Assembly (NCBI RefSeq): GCF_000018885.1
Contig: NC_010168.1
Span: forward strand, 1 to 64,000
DNA length: 64,000 nt
Reading direction: 5' to 3'
Origin: Renibacterium salmoninarum ATCC 33209
GTDB taxonomy: Bacteria; Actinomycetota; Actinomycetes; Actinomycetales; Micrococcaceae
The notes beneath the pieces were generated by a model. It saw only the letters and a program-made list of their open reading frames with translations, was not told where the DNA came from and ran no database searches. Position 1 is the first letter of the stretch. The number at the start of each line of letters is the position of its first letter. This document shows, one piece after another, positions 19,696 through 28,414 of the stretch. Made by a program: the position numbers and the translations under genes.

Positions 19696-20984
19696 CCGAA
19701 CAATCAGTGGACCTGAGCCAGCTAGATCTTGGTTCGACGCAACTGCGCGCTGCCGCAACCGAAGCACGCTGGCGGACTCCGGAGAAATTTTGGCCGCGTA
19801 TTGAAGCGGTAACCGCAGAGCTCGACCCGCCATTTGGGGTGGTGCACGTTCCGTCGCTTGCTTTCAATGCGCACGACCTGCTGCGTCGAGCCCAAGGGAC
19901 GCCAATTCGAGTTGCTTCCAAGTCGATTCGTGTCCGTGAAGTTCTCGCGGCAACGCTGAAATTGGACGGCTATCACGGCGTGCTCGCATACACCTTGGCT
20001 GAGGCGAACTGGTTGGCCACGGATGCACCAGGTTGGGCAAGCATTGACGATGTGGTGGTTGCCTACCCCAGCGTAGACCGGGCTGCGATTAGAGTCTTAG
20101 CTGCTTCCGAAGCGCTTTCGCGTCGAGTCACTTTGATGGTGGATTCCATTGCGCAACTTGACCTGATTGACTCAATCATCCCGCCAGCGCAGCGGAATTC
20201 AGTTCGAGTTGCTATTGAACTTGATTGTTCCTGGGACACACCGGTCCTTGGCCGAGTAGGCGTCTGGCGCTCGCCAGTTCATTCACCCGATGATGCATTG
20301 AATCTGGCTCAGATTATTAATCGTCGGCCCGGCTTCACTTTGAGTGGCATGATGGGATATGAAGCGCAGATCGCCGGATTGGCGAATGCGCCGATTGGAA
20401 ACGCAGCTCGTGGCGTTATGGTTCGTGAACTGCAGAAACGGTCTGGCGCAGAGTTGTTAGCGCGCAGGCAGAAGGCGGTGGCGTTGGTTCGGCAGGTCGC
20501 CGAGCTGGAGTTCGTCAACGGCGGCGGCACCGGTTCGCTTGAATACACACATAACGATCCATCGGTGACCGAAATTGCCAGTGGCAGTGGACTTTTTGGC
20601 CCGCGTCTGTTCGACAACTACGCACATTTCCAACCGGCGCCAGCGGCATCTTTTGCGCTCGACGTCGTTCGAAAATCAGTACCCGGCATTGCCACGGTCT
20701 TGGGCGGTGGCTGGATCGCCTCCGGACCGCCAGCGTGGGATCGGGCGCCGTATCCGGTCTGGCCACAAGGCCTTGAATACATCCCGCGCGAAGGCGCTGG
20801 CGAGGTACAAACTCCGCTCAAAGGGGATGCGGCAGTGTCGCTCTCAGCCGGTTCGAGAGTCTGGTTCCGGCACACGAAGGCGGGAGAGATTTCTGAGCAT
20901 CTCAACGAAGTGTACTTTATTGACGACGACGGCGTGCTTGGCTCGGTGCCAACCTACCGGGGTGAAGGAAAAGCTTTCCTATGA
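19692..20984 (+). CDS. PLP-dependent amino acid deaminase/aldolase (alanine-racemase fold)
   Basis: A 430-residue fold-III PLP enzyme related to D-threonine aldolase and D-amino-acid deaminases. The Schiff-base lysine is most likely Lys77 in PIRVASKSIRV, the usual position at the start of the barrel. FVNGGGTGSLEYT and the following TEIASGSGLFGP resemble the phosphate-binding and metal-adjacent segments of the family. The C-terminal SEHLNEVYFI carries a His that may bind the divalent metal seen in D-threonine aldolases. It overlaps the upstream TetR gene and the downstream oxidase gene by four bases each. The substrate is unknown. Confidence 0.82.
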   Translation: MTEQSVDLSQLDLGSTQLRAAATEARWRTPEKFWPRIEAVTAELDPPFGVVHVPSLAFNAHDLLRRAQGTPIRVASKSIRVREVLAATLKLDGYHGVLAYTLAEANWLATDAPGWASIDDVVVAYPSVDRAAIRVLAASEALSRRVTLMVDSIAQLDLIDSIIPPAQRNSVRVAIELDCSWDTPVLGRVGVWRSPVHSPDDALNLAQIINRRPGFTLSGMMGYEAQIAGLANAPIGNAARGVMVRELQKRSGAELLARRQKAVALVRQVAELEFVNGGGTGSLEYTHNDPSVTEIASGSGLFGPRLFDNYAHFQPAPAASFALDVVRKSVPGIATVLGGGWIASGPPAWDRAPYPVWPQGLEYIPREGAGEVQTPLKGDAAVSLSAGSRVWFRHTKAGEISEHLNEVYFIDDDGVLGSVPTYRGEGKAFL

Positions 20985-22303
20985 GCGTTGAGACGAACGT
21001 GACAACCGGCCAATCCAGGCGGCGGCCTTGGCGCAATTGGGGCCGGAACCAGACTGCCTACCCGGCTGACTATGCCTTTCCGTCCAGTGTGGAATCGGTT
21101 CAAGAGACAGTCGAGCGGGCCCGTGCAGCCGGTCTGCCGGTGAAAGCAATTGGCGCTGGGCATAGCTTTACCGCCATCGCAGTAACCGATGGCGTGCAAA
21201 TTGGGCTTGATGATCTGAGCGGTCTAATAGACGTCAATGTGCCCCAAAAGCAGGCGACCTTCGCCGCTGGAACTCGACTTTTCGACGTTCCAGGACTCTT
21301 GGCGCCGTATGGCTTAGCCATGCCAAATCTGGGCGATATTGATCGGCAAAGTTTGGCCGGCGCTATTTCTAACGGAACCCATGGCACCGGCTCAGCATTC
21401 GGCAGCATTGCAACCCAGGTAACCGGTGTCGTCGTGGTGACTGCCGATGGCACGCTCTTACGTGCTGATGAGAACCAGAACTCTGAACTGCTGCCAGCGT
21501 TACGGGTGGGGTTGGGTGCGCTGGGCATCATCGTTGAAGTGACGCTGCAACGCGTGCCGGCCTTCGGGTTGCAGGCGGTTGAGGCGCCGATTCAGTTAGA
21601 GGAGGTACTCAACACACTTGATGATCGTTTTGAGTTTCATTGGTTCCCACACAGCGCGGTAGCTTCGACGAAGTCGAACACTCGAATCCCCGAGGGTTCA
21701 GCACTCAAGCCACGCAGCGCAATGAACCGATTCATGAATGACACGGTAGTCGCCAATGGTGTCTACCGATCGCTCCTCAATCTGGAACGGCTTGTGCCAG
21801 CGATGATCCCGAGCGCGAATCGGATTGCCGCGCAACAGTTTGCGAACTCCGAGTACTCCGATCATTCTCATCGGGTGTTCGCAACCAGTCGGAGCCTCAA
21901 GTTTCGGGAAATGGAATATGCGTTGCCGCGCGAGGAGATTGTGCCGGTATTCAACCGGATTCGGCAGCTTATTGATCAGCGTGGTCTGCGAATAGAATTT
22001 CCGATCGAAGTTCGGGCCGCAGCGGCAGACGAGAATTGGCTATCAACAGCCTATGGACGCGAAACCGGTTATATTGCGGTGCACCGATTCTTCCGGCAGC
22101 CACACACAGAATTCTTCGCTGCCGTAGAGGAGATTTTTACCGCGCACGGCGGCAGACCGCACTGGGGTAAACTGCATAATCGTGACGCGGAATACTTGCG
22201 GAGCGTCTACCAAAAAATGCCCGATTTTTTGGCGCTTCGTCGGCAAATCGACCCCACCGGGGTTTTTAGCAATGATTATCTGCGCAAGGTACTAGGCAGC
22301 TGA
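20981..22303 (+). CDS. FAD-linked D-arabinono-1,4-lactone oxidase family protein
   Basis: A 440-residue flavoprotein of the sugar-1,4-lactone oxidase (ALO) family. The FAD-binding PCMH domain has KAIGAGHSF at 55-63, whose His may carry covalent FAD, then NGTHGTG and GALGIIVEVTL. The C-terminal ALO domain has RPHWGKLH, where active-site residues of the family lie, and ends DPTGVFSNDYLRKVLG. It starts within the aldolase stop (ATGA) and is the last gene of the TetR operon. Pairing with a PLP aldolase suggests oxidation of a sugar- or aldol-derived product, which is inference. It overlaps the convergent esterase gene by 12 bases. Confidence 0.88.
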   Translation: MSVETNVTTGQSRRRPWRNWGRNQTAYPADYAFPSSVESVQETVERARAAGLPVKAIGAGHSFTAIAVTDGVQIGLDDLSGLIDVNVPQKQATFAAGTRLFDVPGLLAPYGLAMPNLGDIDRQSLAGAISNGTHGTGSAFGSIATQVTGVVVVTADGTLLRADENQNSELLPALRVGLGALGIIVEVTLQRVPAFGLQAVEAPIQLEEVLNTLDDRFEFHWFPHSAVASTKSNTRIPEGSALKPRSAMNRFMNDTVVANGVYRSLLNLERLVPAMIPSANRIAAQQFANSEYSDHSHRVFATSRSLKFREMEYALPREEIVPVFNRIRQLIDQRGLRIEFPIEVRAAAADENWLSTAYGRETGYIAVHRFFRQPHTEFFAAVEEIFTAHGGRPHWGKLHNRDAEYLRSVYQKMPDFLALRRQIDPTGVFSNDYLRKVLGS

Positions 22304-23260
22304 GTCCAGAAGGTCTTTGAAGCGTGTGATGGTTTGATCAATCGCCTGTTGCGTGGCGGGTGCAAACGGTCCCATATTCAAGAAGCCATGAATCAGCCTC
22401 TGGAATTCGTGGAACACGACGTTATTGCCGGCCGATGCGAGCGCCTGAGCATAAGCTGCGCCCTGATCTTTTAGCGGATCGAACTCTGCGGTGACGATGA
22501 CGGCAGGCGCTAAGTTGTGCAAATCTTGCGCGAGCAACGGTGAAACCCGCGGGTCACTGCGTAGCGATTTATCGCTGAAATATGCGGAGTCAAAGAGTCG
22601 CATCGCAATGGAATCCAGGTAGTAGCCATCGCTGTAGGCCAGCCCGGATGGGTAGGCCTTTGATCGGTCCGTTGCCGGGTAGATGAGTAATTGTGCGGCT
22701 ATGTTTTCATTGCGAAGGGCTTGCGCAATAACTGCGGCAAAGTTTGCGCCAGCACTGTCGCCGCCGATGACCAGAGGCTTGCTCGCGCCACCGAGCTCCT
22801 GAAGATTCTCTAGCGCCCAGCGAGTTGCCGCGATTGAATCCTCCAGGCCAACTGGGAAGGGGTGTTCTGGGGCGAGGCGATAGTCAACGGCCATCAGAGT
22901 CATACCCAGCCCGTTGCTCAGTTCACGGCAGGGGATGTCATGCGAGTCTAGATCTCCGAGCACCCATCCACCGCCGTGATAGAAGACAAAAGTGCCCTTT
23001 GAATCTTCAACCGCAGGTGTGTAGATCCGAACCGGAATATTGCGTCCATCGGCTTCAAGAGTGCGATTGACTACCCTAGCCACGGGGCTGCGGAACTGAT
23101 CCATAGTGACTGGATCTTGCCGTGATTTATATACCGCGCGCGCGGCAGCCGCATCCACCGTGCTCTCGGTAACTAGCGGCGGAAGTTGGGCCAAAATTGC
23201 AGCAATTGCAGCAATTGCAGCAATTGCAGCAATTGCAGCAATTGCGGGATCTAGGGGCAC
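22292..23260 (-). CDS. HSL-type alpha/beta hydrolase (esterase/lipase)
   Basis: A 322-residue hormone-sensitive-lipase family esterase. The oxyanion-hole motif HGGG is at 95-98, the nucleophile Ser169 in GGDSAGA, and the catalytic His near 290 in RLIHGFLNM. The Asp is likely in the TAEFDPLKDQG segment. The N-terminus has five Ala-Ala-Ile units encoded by a 9-bp tandem repeat, so its length may vary between strains. GTG 23260 has a CAGGAG ribosome site, which lies inside a remnant of a response-regulator gene. The acyl substrate is unknown. Confidence 0.88.
   Translation of the reverse strand: MPLDPAIAAIAAIAAIAAIAAILAQLPPLVTESTVDAAAARAVYKSRQDPVTMDQFRSPVARVVNRTLEADGRNIPVRIYTPAVEDSKGTFVFYHGGGWVLGDLDSHDIPCRELSNGLGMTLMAVDYRLAPEHPFPVGLEDSIAATRWALENLQELGGASKPLVIGGDSAGANFAAVIAQALRNENIAAQLLIYPATDRSKAYPSGLAYSDGYYLDSIAMRLFDSAYFSDKSLRSDPRVSPLLAQDLHNLAPAVIVTAEFDPLKDQGAAYAQALASAGNNVVFHEFQRLIHGFLNMGPFAPATQQAIDQTITRFKDLLDSAA
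23195..23248. repeat. 9-bp tandem repeat in the esterase N-terminus
   Basis: Five exact AATTGCAGC units (23195-23239) plus a sixth diverged unit (AATTGCGGG) encode Ala-Ala-Ile repeats in frame. Because the unit is a multiple of three, copy-number change would not break the gene. A potential strain-typing locus. Confidence 0.9.
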
Positions 23261-23261
23261 G

Positions 23262-23357
23262 CTATTCTCCTGAATCGCCTCGGCTCAACACTGAGGCAAG
23301 GCCTGCTCTGATCAACGGATGGTCCTCGCCGACAAGGACTCGAAGCTGCTTTTCCAC
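23262..23357 (-). pseudogene. Remnant of a NarL/LuxR-type response regulator
   Basis: GTG 23357 begins a 31-residue reading frame containing RVLVGEDHPLIRAGLASVL, a clear match to the first beta strand and helix of NarL-type receiver domains, including the acidic pair (ED). It ends at TAG 23262, and no phospho-acceptor Asp, output domain or partner kinase follows; the esterase gene begins immediately after. I read it as a truncated leftover whose end now supplies the esterase ribosome site. Confidence 0.65.
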
Positions 23358-23422
23358 TGCTCCCAGCCTAAACGACACCGTTACCAGCAACGTGCGGCAG
23401 CTGACCGGCAGCCAGAAATGGT

Positions 23423-23457
23423 GCGGGTGCGCCAAGAAATTGCCTTAGCGCACCCGC
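23423..23457 (-). terminator. Terminator downstream of the serine protease gene
   Basis: A 10-bp GC-rich stem (GCGGGTGCGC 23423-23432 with GCGCACCCGC 23448-23457) lies 26 bases past the protease stop on the minus strand. Confidence 0.5.
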
Positions 23458-23482
23458 GTTACGTCAATCTGGTCAATTGGGC

Positions 23483-24241
23483 TTAGGAGCCAGAGACTCC
23501 CGAAGTCTTGGTGATCCACGAAAGACTCTGCGAGATCGAAGCGTGGTCGTTGTTGTATCGCGTGAAGTCGGAAGGGTTCGGCGTAGGCAAAATGCTCGAC
23601 GTCGAAAGTACGCCAACCAGCTTGCCGTTGACGACCAATGAACCGCCAGAATCGCCGCTGAGCGTGTGGCCACTTTGCGACTTCGTATTCACGCTCACTC
23701 CGCCGTACGTGTCCGTACCCTTACCGGCAACTTTTACGCTCGCGGTTTTTAAGCTCGGCGAGCCCAAGTTTGATCCTTCGGTCTCATCACCCCAGCCAAA
23801 CACCGTCGCGGTAGCTCCAGTGCTGGGGAAACTGCTTGCAAGACCAATGTAAGTTCCCGTGTGCGGCGACGAAAGCTTCAGCAAAAGAACATCGTTGTTC
23901 GTCGGAGAAGCGTAGCGTGCGGCAACCGTGCGGACGGTTCCGCCAGAGCCCTGGTCAGTTGCGTCGAAACGCACCGATTGCAAATCAGAGCTATTGCAGT
24001 GTTTCGCGGTAATAACCCAGTCTGCCGAAATCTGGCTGCCAGTGCAGCCAACATTCGTGCCAGTGGAGTCGAAAGATATCTGCGCAGGATAAGGGGCTGC
24101 CGAGATTTTCACGTAAGAACCTCCAGCAATGCGCGGGGAAACCGCGCCGCTGTTGGTAACCGGGGCCGCCTGGGCAGCACTGACCGGGACAAGCAGGACT
24201 GCGGCAAATGCAGCACCGGCCATAAGACGTTTGAGCTTCAC
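23483..24241 (-). CDS. Secreted trypsin-like serine protease (S1 family)
   Basis: A 252-residue chymotrypsin-fold protease with a Sec signal peptide (positively charged MKLKR, hydrophobic core, probable cleavage after SAAQA near 25). The mature enzyme starts close to PRIAGGSYV, resembling the activation site. The catalytic triad is His81 in ITAKHC, Asp117 in NNDVLLLKL and Ser198 in GDSGGSLV. The Cys66-Cys82 pair matches the usual disulfide around His. GTG 24241 has an AAGGAA ribosome site. No inhibitor or chaperone gene is nearby. The substrate is unknown; an exported protease could act on host protein, but nothing in the sequence shows that. Confidence 0.92.
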   Translation of the reverse strand: MKLKRLMAGAAFAAVLLVPVSAAQAAPVTNSGAVSPRIAGGSYVKISAAPYPAQISFDSTGTNVGCTGSQISADWVITAKHCNSSDLQSVRFDATDQGSGGTVRTVAARYASPTNNDVLLLKLSSPHTGTYIGLASSFPSTGATATVFGWGDETEGSNLGSPSLKTASVKVAGKGTDTYGGVSVNTKSQSGHTLSGDSGGSLVVNGKLVGVLSTSSILPTPNPSDFTRYNNDHASISQSLSWITKTSGVSGS

Positions 24242-24365
24242 TGTGATTCCTTCCCTAAGAAAACCGGCCTGCGATGGAGCGGTTGCCCCACCAAGACTCA
24301 GCTTCAGGGCTGTATTGGAGGGATCTCACCCCTTCCACACAACCCAAACCGACTGAAATGCCACT

Positions 24366-24765
24366 GAGTTAAACCTGGTATTTTCCTGAATCTCAACTTA
24401 ACGTAAGCCGTGAGTTTGTTGCCTGCTAAAACCATCGTCAGTGATCGGGCCCTTGGGTTAGCCCAAGGGCCCGATTGCCCTATCTGCACCATGGGCCGGC
24501 GCCGAGCTCTCCGGAAGAATAAGAAGCAGCAAATACTCCGAAAGATAAAGGCCATGGACGAATCTACCCAGCAGCTACTCAAACGAACCGAGGGGCTTAG
24601 CCTGTCGTATCGGTTTTTCTGGCGCTTCCAATAAGGCATGCTCGGTTTTTTCGGGCCGCCAGATAACGGTCCTGGCGGTGGTCCCCGTGGCGCGCTATTG
24701 CGCGAAAGACTGGCCAAAGTAGAAAGCTTCGCGCAGCAGCAACTTCCGCTGAAAGATTGATTCGT
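24366..24765. other. Intergenic region with a strong hairpin and two doubtful small reading frames
   Basis: Between the protease gene and recQ there is a perfect hairpin (24444-24475). On the plus strand two short adjoining frames follow: one reaching TAA 24632-24634 (ending QQLLKRTEGLSLSYRFFWRF) and one from ATG 24638 to TGA 24760 (40 residues, MLGFFGPPDNGPGGG...). The second starts within AAGGCATG right after the first stop. Neither resembles a known family, and no clear ribosome site supports the first. They could be a decayed gene or chance. Confidence 0.3.
24444..24475. terminator. Perfect 14-bp hairpin
   Basis: ATCGGGCCCTTGGG (24444-24457) pairs exactly with 24462-24475 around loop TTAG. 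It may terminate transcripts from recQ on the minus strand, but there is no T-tract in either direction. Confidence 0.45.
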
Positions 24766-26889
24766 TTAACCGGACTGCGCTAAAACAAAAGGCAAAACGC
24801 TGCCAACGCCAGCCTGCCGGAGCGCGCGGGCGGTAATGGTGAGCGTCCAACGACTGTCCACCAAGTCATCAATCAGCAACACCGTCTGCTCTGCTGGCAA
24901 CTCCGCGGTAATACCAGCCGGTACTGCAAATCGCTCCCACAAGCCGGCGAGCCGATACGCGCTATTGCCGCCCCGCGAGCCGGTTGGGCCGCCGTCGAGA
25001 ATTGCCAACTCACCTAAATAAGGCAACTGACCAATCCGCGCGATTCCTTCCGCAAAAGATCGCGTAAGCAGCGGTTTACTGCGTGAGGGAACCGACACCA
25101 CCGCAGCGGGTCGGCCAGCTCCCGACCAGCCCTCAGCCGCCCAATCTTTCATCACTTCCACGCAAGCGGCAAGGAGCTCTTCGCTGATCGGCGCATCCGG
25201 AGCACCCTCTGCAAAGCGCTCTCTGAGCGGCCCACCCCAGCCCAAATCGGTAAGTCTGGCCAGGACTCGACCTTCAGCGAAAAGTTGATCAGCCGGGATT
25301 TTTCCTTTGACTGGCACGCCGAGTCGGTCCATACCAGAGGGCCATTGCGCACGCGGTTCCAGCGCCAAACCTGCGCGCCGAAGGGTTTGAGCTGCCGCTT
25401 CCAATTCGCTGCCACGAACTTCAGCCGAGAACCAGCGTCCAGCACAGTTATCGCAACGACCGCATGGTGTGGCCGTTGAATCATCCAAGGCAGCGGCCAA
25501 GTATTCCATCCGACAACCAGCAGTTTCTTCGTAGACAAGCATCGAATCCTGCTCATCTACTCGGGACTGCGCAATTCGGGCATAACGCTCCGCATCGTAA
25601 TTCCACGGCTGCCCGGTGGCTCGCCAGCCGCCAGAAACCCGCTCCACCGCGCCGTCTACCGCCAAGACTTTGAGCAACAATTCCAACGGAGTCCTGCGGA
25701 CATCGACTCGCACTTCAATAGCCGCACTAGACATCGCTGCTCCTGCCTCGGCCAAGGTCTGCAAAACCGCATCGGCATTAACTTGCGATGGCATTGAGGC
25801 GGTAGCAAAATACTTCCAAATGTCTTGATCTTCACTACCCGGAAGCAACACCACATCAGCATTTTCGGTGCTACGACCGGCACGGCCAATCTGCTGATAG
25901 TAAGCAACGGGGGACGACAGTGCACCCAAGTGCACTACGAAACCCAAGTCCGGCTTATCAAAGCCCATCCCGAGCGCACTGGTGGCCACAAGCGCCTTGA
26001 CCTGGTTGTCCTTGAGTAATTGCTCGGCATTTTCACGCTCAGCTGTGTCAGTTCTACCGGTATAAGCAAGAACTTTATGACCGCGCTCGGCCAATAGTCT
26101 AGCCGCGTCTTCGGCAGCAGAAACCGTCAACGTGTAGATAATCCCGCTGCCGGGCAGGTCTTCCAGATGACTCAACAGCCAGCCCAGTCGATCGCGAGAG
26201 TCATTGAGGCGAAGCACGCCCAAGCGCAGCGATTTGCGCGCTAGCGGGCCACGAATCGTGAGGACCTGTTCGGCTAGTTGCTCTTCGATGTCTGCCACAA
26301 CGCGCGAATTTGCGGTCGCCGTCGTTGCCAGCACAGGGACTGTGCCTGGTAATTGCGAGATCAGCTCGGCAATTCGCCGGTAATCCGGCCGGAAGTCATG
26401 GCCCCAGTCTGAAATACAGTGCGCCTCGTCGATCACGAGCAAACCAGTTCGGCGGATCAGATCCGGCAACTGCTCATCTCGAAAGCGCGGGTTATTGAGT
26501 CGCTCCGGTGAGACCAGCAATACATCAACTTCATCAGCGGCGAGCGCGTCCCGGACTAGATCCCATTCCGTCGCGTTTGCTGAGTTGATGGCGACGGCGC
26601 GCACGCCAGCACGGGCAGCTGCCGCCACTTGGTCTCGCATCAAGGCCAGCAGCGGCGAAACTATCAGCGTCGGACCGGCCCCGCGAGCCCGCAGCAGCAA
26701 CGACGCAACAAAGTAAACCGCGGATTTCCCCCAACCGGTGCGCTGTACCACCAAGGCTCGCCGTCCGCCGTCGACTAGTGCTTCGATCGCTTCAAACTGA
26801 CCCGGATGGAAGTCCGCTTCTGGCGCACCTACTAAAGTGGCGAGAATTTTCTGGGCATCGATCCGGGTTTTCTCACTCGCAGCGCTCAT
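24766..26889 (-). CDS. recQ: RecQ-family ATP-dependent DNA helicase with C-terminal phosphoribosyltransferase-like segment
   Basis: A 707-residue 3'-5' DNA helicase of the RecQ family. Walker A is TGWGKS (51-56), and the DEAH box is at 154-157 (VIDEAHCISDWGHDFR). Motif IV-VI appears as ALVATSALGMGFDKPD and QQIGRAGRS. A zinc-binding group CRMEYLAA...CGRCDNC follows, then a winged-helix-like part. The C-terminus (about 560-707) includes VLLIDDLVDSRWTLT, a PRPP-loop-like motif typical of phosphoribosyltransferases, as seen in actinobacterial long RecQs. ATG 26889 is chosen; upstream open frame overlaps the divergent phosphomannomutase gene. Confidence 0.9.
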   Translation of the reverse strand: MSAASEKTRIDAQKILATLVGAPEADFHPGQFEAIEALVDGGRRALVVQRTGWGKSAVYFVASLLLRARGAGPTLIVSPLLALMRDQVAAAARAGVRAVAINSANATEWDLVRDALAADEVDVLLVSPERLNNPRFRDEQLPDLIRRTGLLVIDEAHCISDWGHDFRPDYRRIAELISQLPGTVPVLATTATANSRVVADIEEQLAEQVLTIRGPLARKSLRLGVLRLNDSRDRLGWLLSHLEDLPGSGIIYTLTVSAAEDAARLLAERGHKVLAYTGRTDTAERENAEQLLKDNQVKALVATSALGMGFDKPDLGFVVHLGALSSPVAYYQQIGRAGRSTENADVVLLPGSEDQDIWKYFATASMPSQVNADAVLQTLAEAGAAMSSAAIEVRVDVRRTPLELLLKVLAVDGAVERVSGGWRATGQPWNYDAERYARIAQSRVDEQDSMLVYEETAGCRMEYLAAALDDSTATPCGRCDNCAGRWFSAEVRGSELEAAAQTLRRAGLALEPRAQWPSGMDRLGVPVKGKIPADQLFAEGRVLARLTDLGWGGPLRERFAEGAPDAPISEELLAACVEVMKDWAAEGWSGAGRPAAVVSVPSRSKPLLTRSFAEGIARIGQLPYLGELAILDGGPTGSRGGNSAYRLAGLWERFAVPAGITAELPAEQTVLLIDDLVDSRWTLTITARALRQAGVGSVLPFVLAQSG

Positions 26890-26952
26890 AGAGTGAAGTA
26901 TTCCAGGCAGCCCCGACAACGACGATTTAGTCAGATCTAGTAGGCTCGTCCC

Positions 26953-28365
26953 GTGAGTAGCAACGAGACACCTCTTGACCTTTCCGCCTCTTTCAAGGCC
27001 TACGACGTGCGCGGAATCGTCGGTGAAAGCATTACAGCACCGATGGTCGAAGCCATTGGCGCGGCTTTCGTGGACGTACTGAATCTTTCCGGACAAACCG
27101 TGCTCGTGGGCGGCGATATGCGGCCTTCGTCTCCGGAGTTCTGTCAAGCATTCGCGCACGGGGCAAACTTGCGGGGAGCCGATGTAAAACTGCTAGACTT
27201 TATCTCTACGGATGAGCTCTACTTCGCCTCTGGCCATTTCAGCGCTGCCGGTGCGATGTTCACCGCAAGCCATAATCCAGCTGAGTACAACGGCATCAAG
27301 ATGACCCAGCCGGGTGCCGTCCCGTTGTCCTCCGAATCTGGTTTGCAGGAGATTCAGGAACTCACCGCCAAGTACCTCGCCGAAGGCATCCCTGCAGCGG
27401 AAAAACCAGGCCAAATGGGCGTCCGCGATGTGCTCGAGGATTACTCGCGGTACTTACGCTCCTTAGTGGACCTTTCCGGCTCACGACCTTTGAAGGTTGT
27501 AGTAGACGCTGGCAATGGCATGGCTGGCTTGACCACGCCAGCGGTGCTGGGCGATCAGCTGCTCAAGGCTTTGCCCTTGGAAATTGTGCCGATGTACTTC
27601 GAGCTAGACGGTACCTTCCCTAATCACGAAGCGAATCCGCTGGAACCTGCCAACCTCGTTGACTTGCAGGCCGCCGTCGTCAAACACGGCGCGGACATTG
27701 GTCTGGCTTTCGATGGCGACGCTGACCGCTGCTTCGTGATTGACGAAAAGGGCGATCCGGTCTCTCCTTCCGCGGTAACCGGTCTGGTTGCCCGGCGTGA
27801 AATTGCTCGGGCGAAAGCCGCGGGCGAAGAACACCCCGCAATCATCCACAACCTGATTACCTCGCGCGCGGTGCCAGAATTGGTGATCGCCGACGGCGGT
27901 CGTCCGGTCCGGACCCGAGTGGGTCACTCGTTTATCAAAGCCGTGATGGCCGAAGAGGGTGCTGTTTTTGGTGGCGAGCACTCGGCGCATTACTACTTCC
28001 GTGATTTCTACAATGCAGATACCGGCATGTTGGCCGCCATGCATGTACTGGCCGCGCTCGGCGAGCAGTCCTTGCCCTTATCAGAGCTTGGTGCCGAATA
28101 CGAGCCTTATGTTTCTTCGGGCGAAATCAACTCCAAGATCGAGGACAAGGCGGCGGCTGTTAGTCGAGTCCACGAAATCTATGCACGCGAAGACGTCACG
28201 GTAGACGAATTGGACGGCGTCACCTTCTCCGCGAATTCGGGTGACTGGTGGTTCAACTTACGCCCGTCCAATACCGAACCGTACTTGCGCTTCAATGGCG
28301 AAGCCAAGGACCGTGCAACGTTGGAAGAGCTCCGCGACGCGGTACTAGCGCTGGTCCGGAGTTAG
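26953..28365 (+). CDS. Phosphomannomutase/phosphoglucomutase
   Basis: A 470-residue alpha-D-phosphohexomutase that interconverts mannose 6- and 1-phosphate (or the glucose equivalents), feeding GDP-mannose and cell-envelope glycans. The active-site phosphoserine is in TASHNPAEYNGIKM, the Mg-binding loop is GLAFDGDADRC, the sugar-binding loop GGEHSAHYYF, and the phosphate-binding loop RPSNTEPYLR. All four domains are present. The start is GTG 26953, 63 bases from the divergent recQ start. Sugar preference cannot be decided from the motifs alone. Confidence 0.92.
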   Translation: MSSNETPLDLSASFKAYDVRGIVGESITAPMVEAIGAAFVDVLNLSGQTVLVGGDMRPSSPEFCQAFAHGANLRGADVKLLDFISTDELYFASGHFSAAGAMFTASHNPAEYNGIKMTQPGAVPLSSESGLQEIQELTAKYLAEGIPAAEKPGQMGVRDVLEDYSRYLRSLVDLSGSRPLKVVVDAGNGMAGLTTPAVLGDQLLKALPLEIVPMYFELDGTFPNHEANPLEPANLVDLQAAVVKHGADIGLAFDGDADRCFVIDEKGDPVSPSAVTGLVARREIARAKAAGEEHPAIIHNLITSRAVPELVIADGGRPVRTRVGHSFIKAVMAEEGAVFGGEHSAHYYFRDFYNADTGMLAAMHVLAALGEQSLPLSELGAEYEPYVSSGEINSKIEDKAAAVSRVHEIYAREDVTVDELDGVTFSANSGDWWFNLRPSNTEPYLRFNGEAKDRATLEELRDAVLALVRS

Positions 28366-28414
28366 TCCTCGTCTAACGCAAAGCCACCTGGCTATCTGAA
28401 ACCGGGATGTGAGC

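Noticed and set aside
23197..23448. Plus-strand frame beginning with Gln-Leu repeats
   Set aside because: It is simply the other strand of the 9-bp tandem repeat in the esterase gene.
24304..24717. 137-codon minus-strand frame before recQ
   Set aside because: Crosses the hairpin, is rich in Arg/Pro without a domain pattern, and has no ribosome site.
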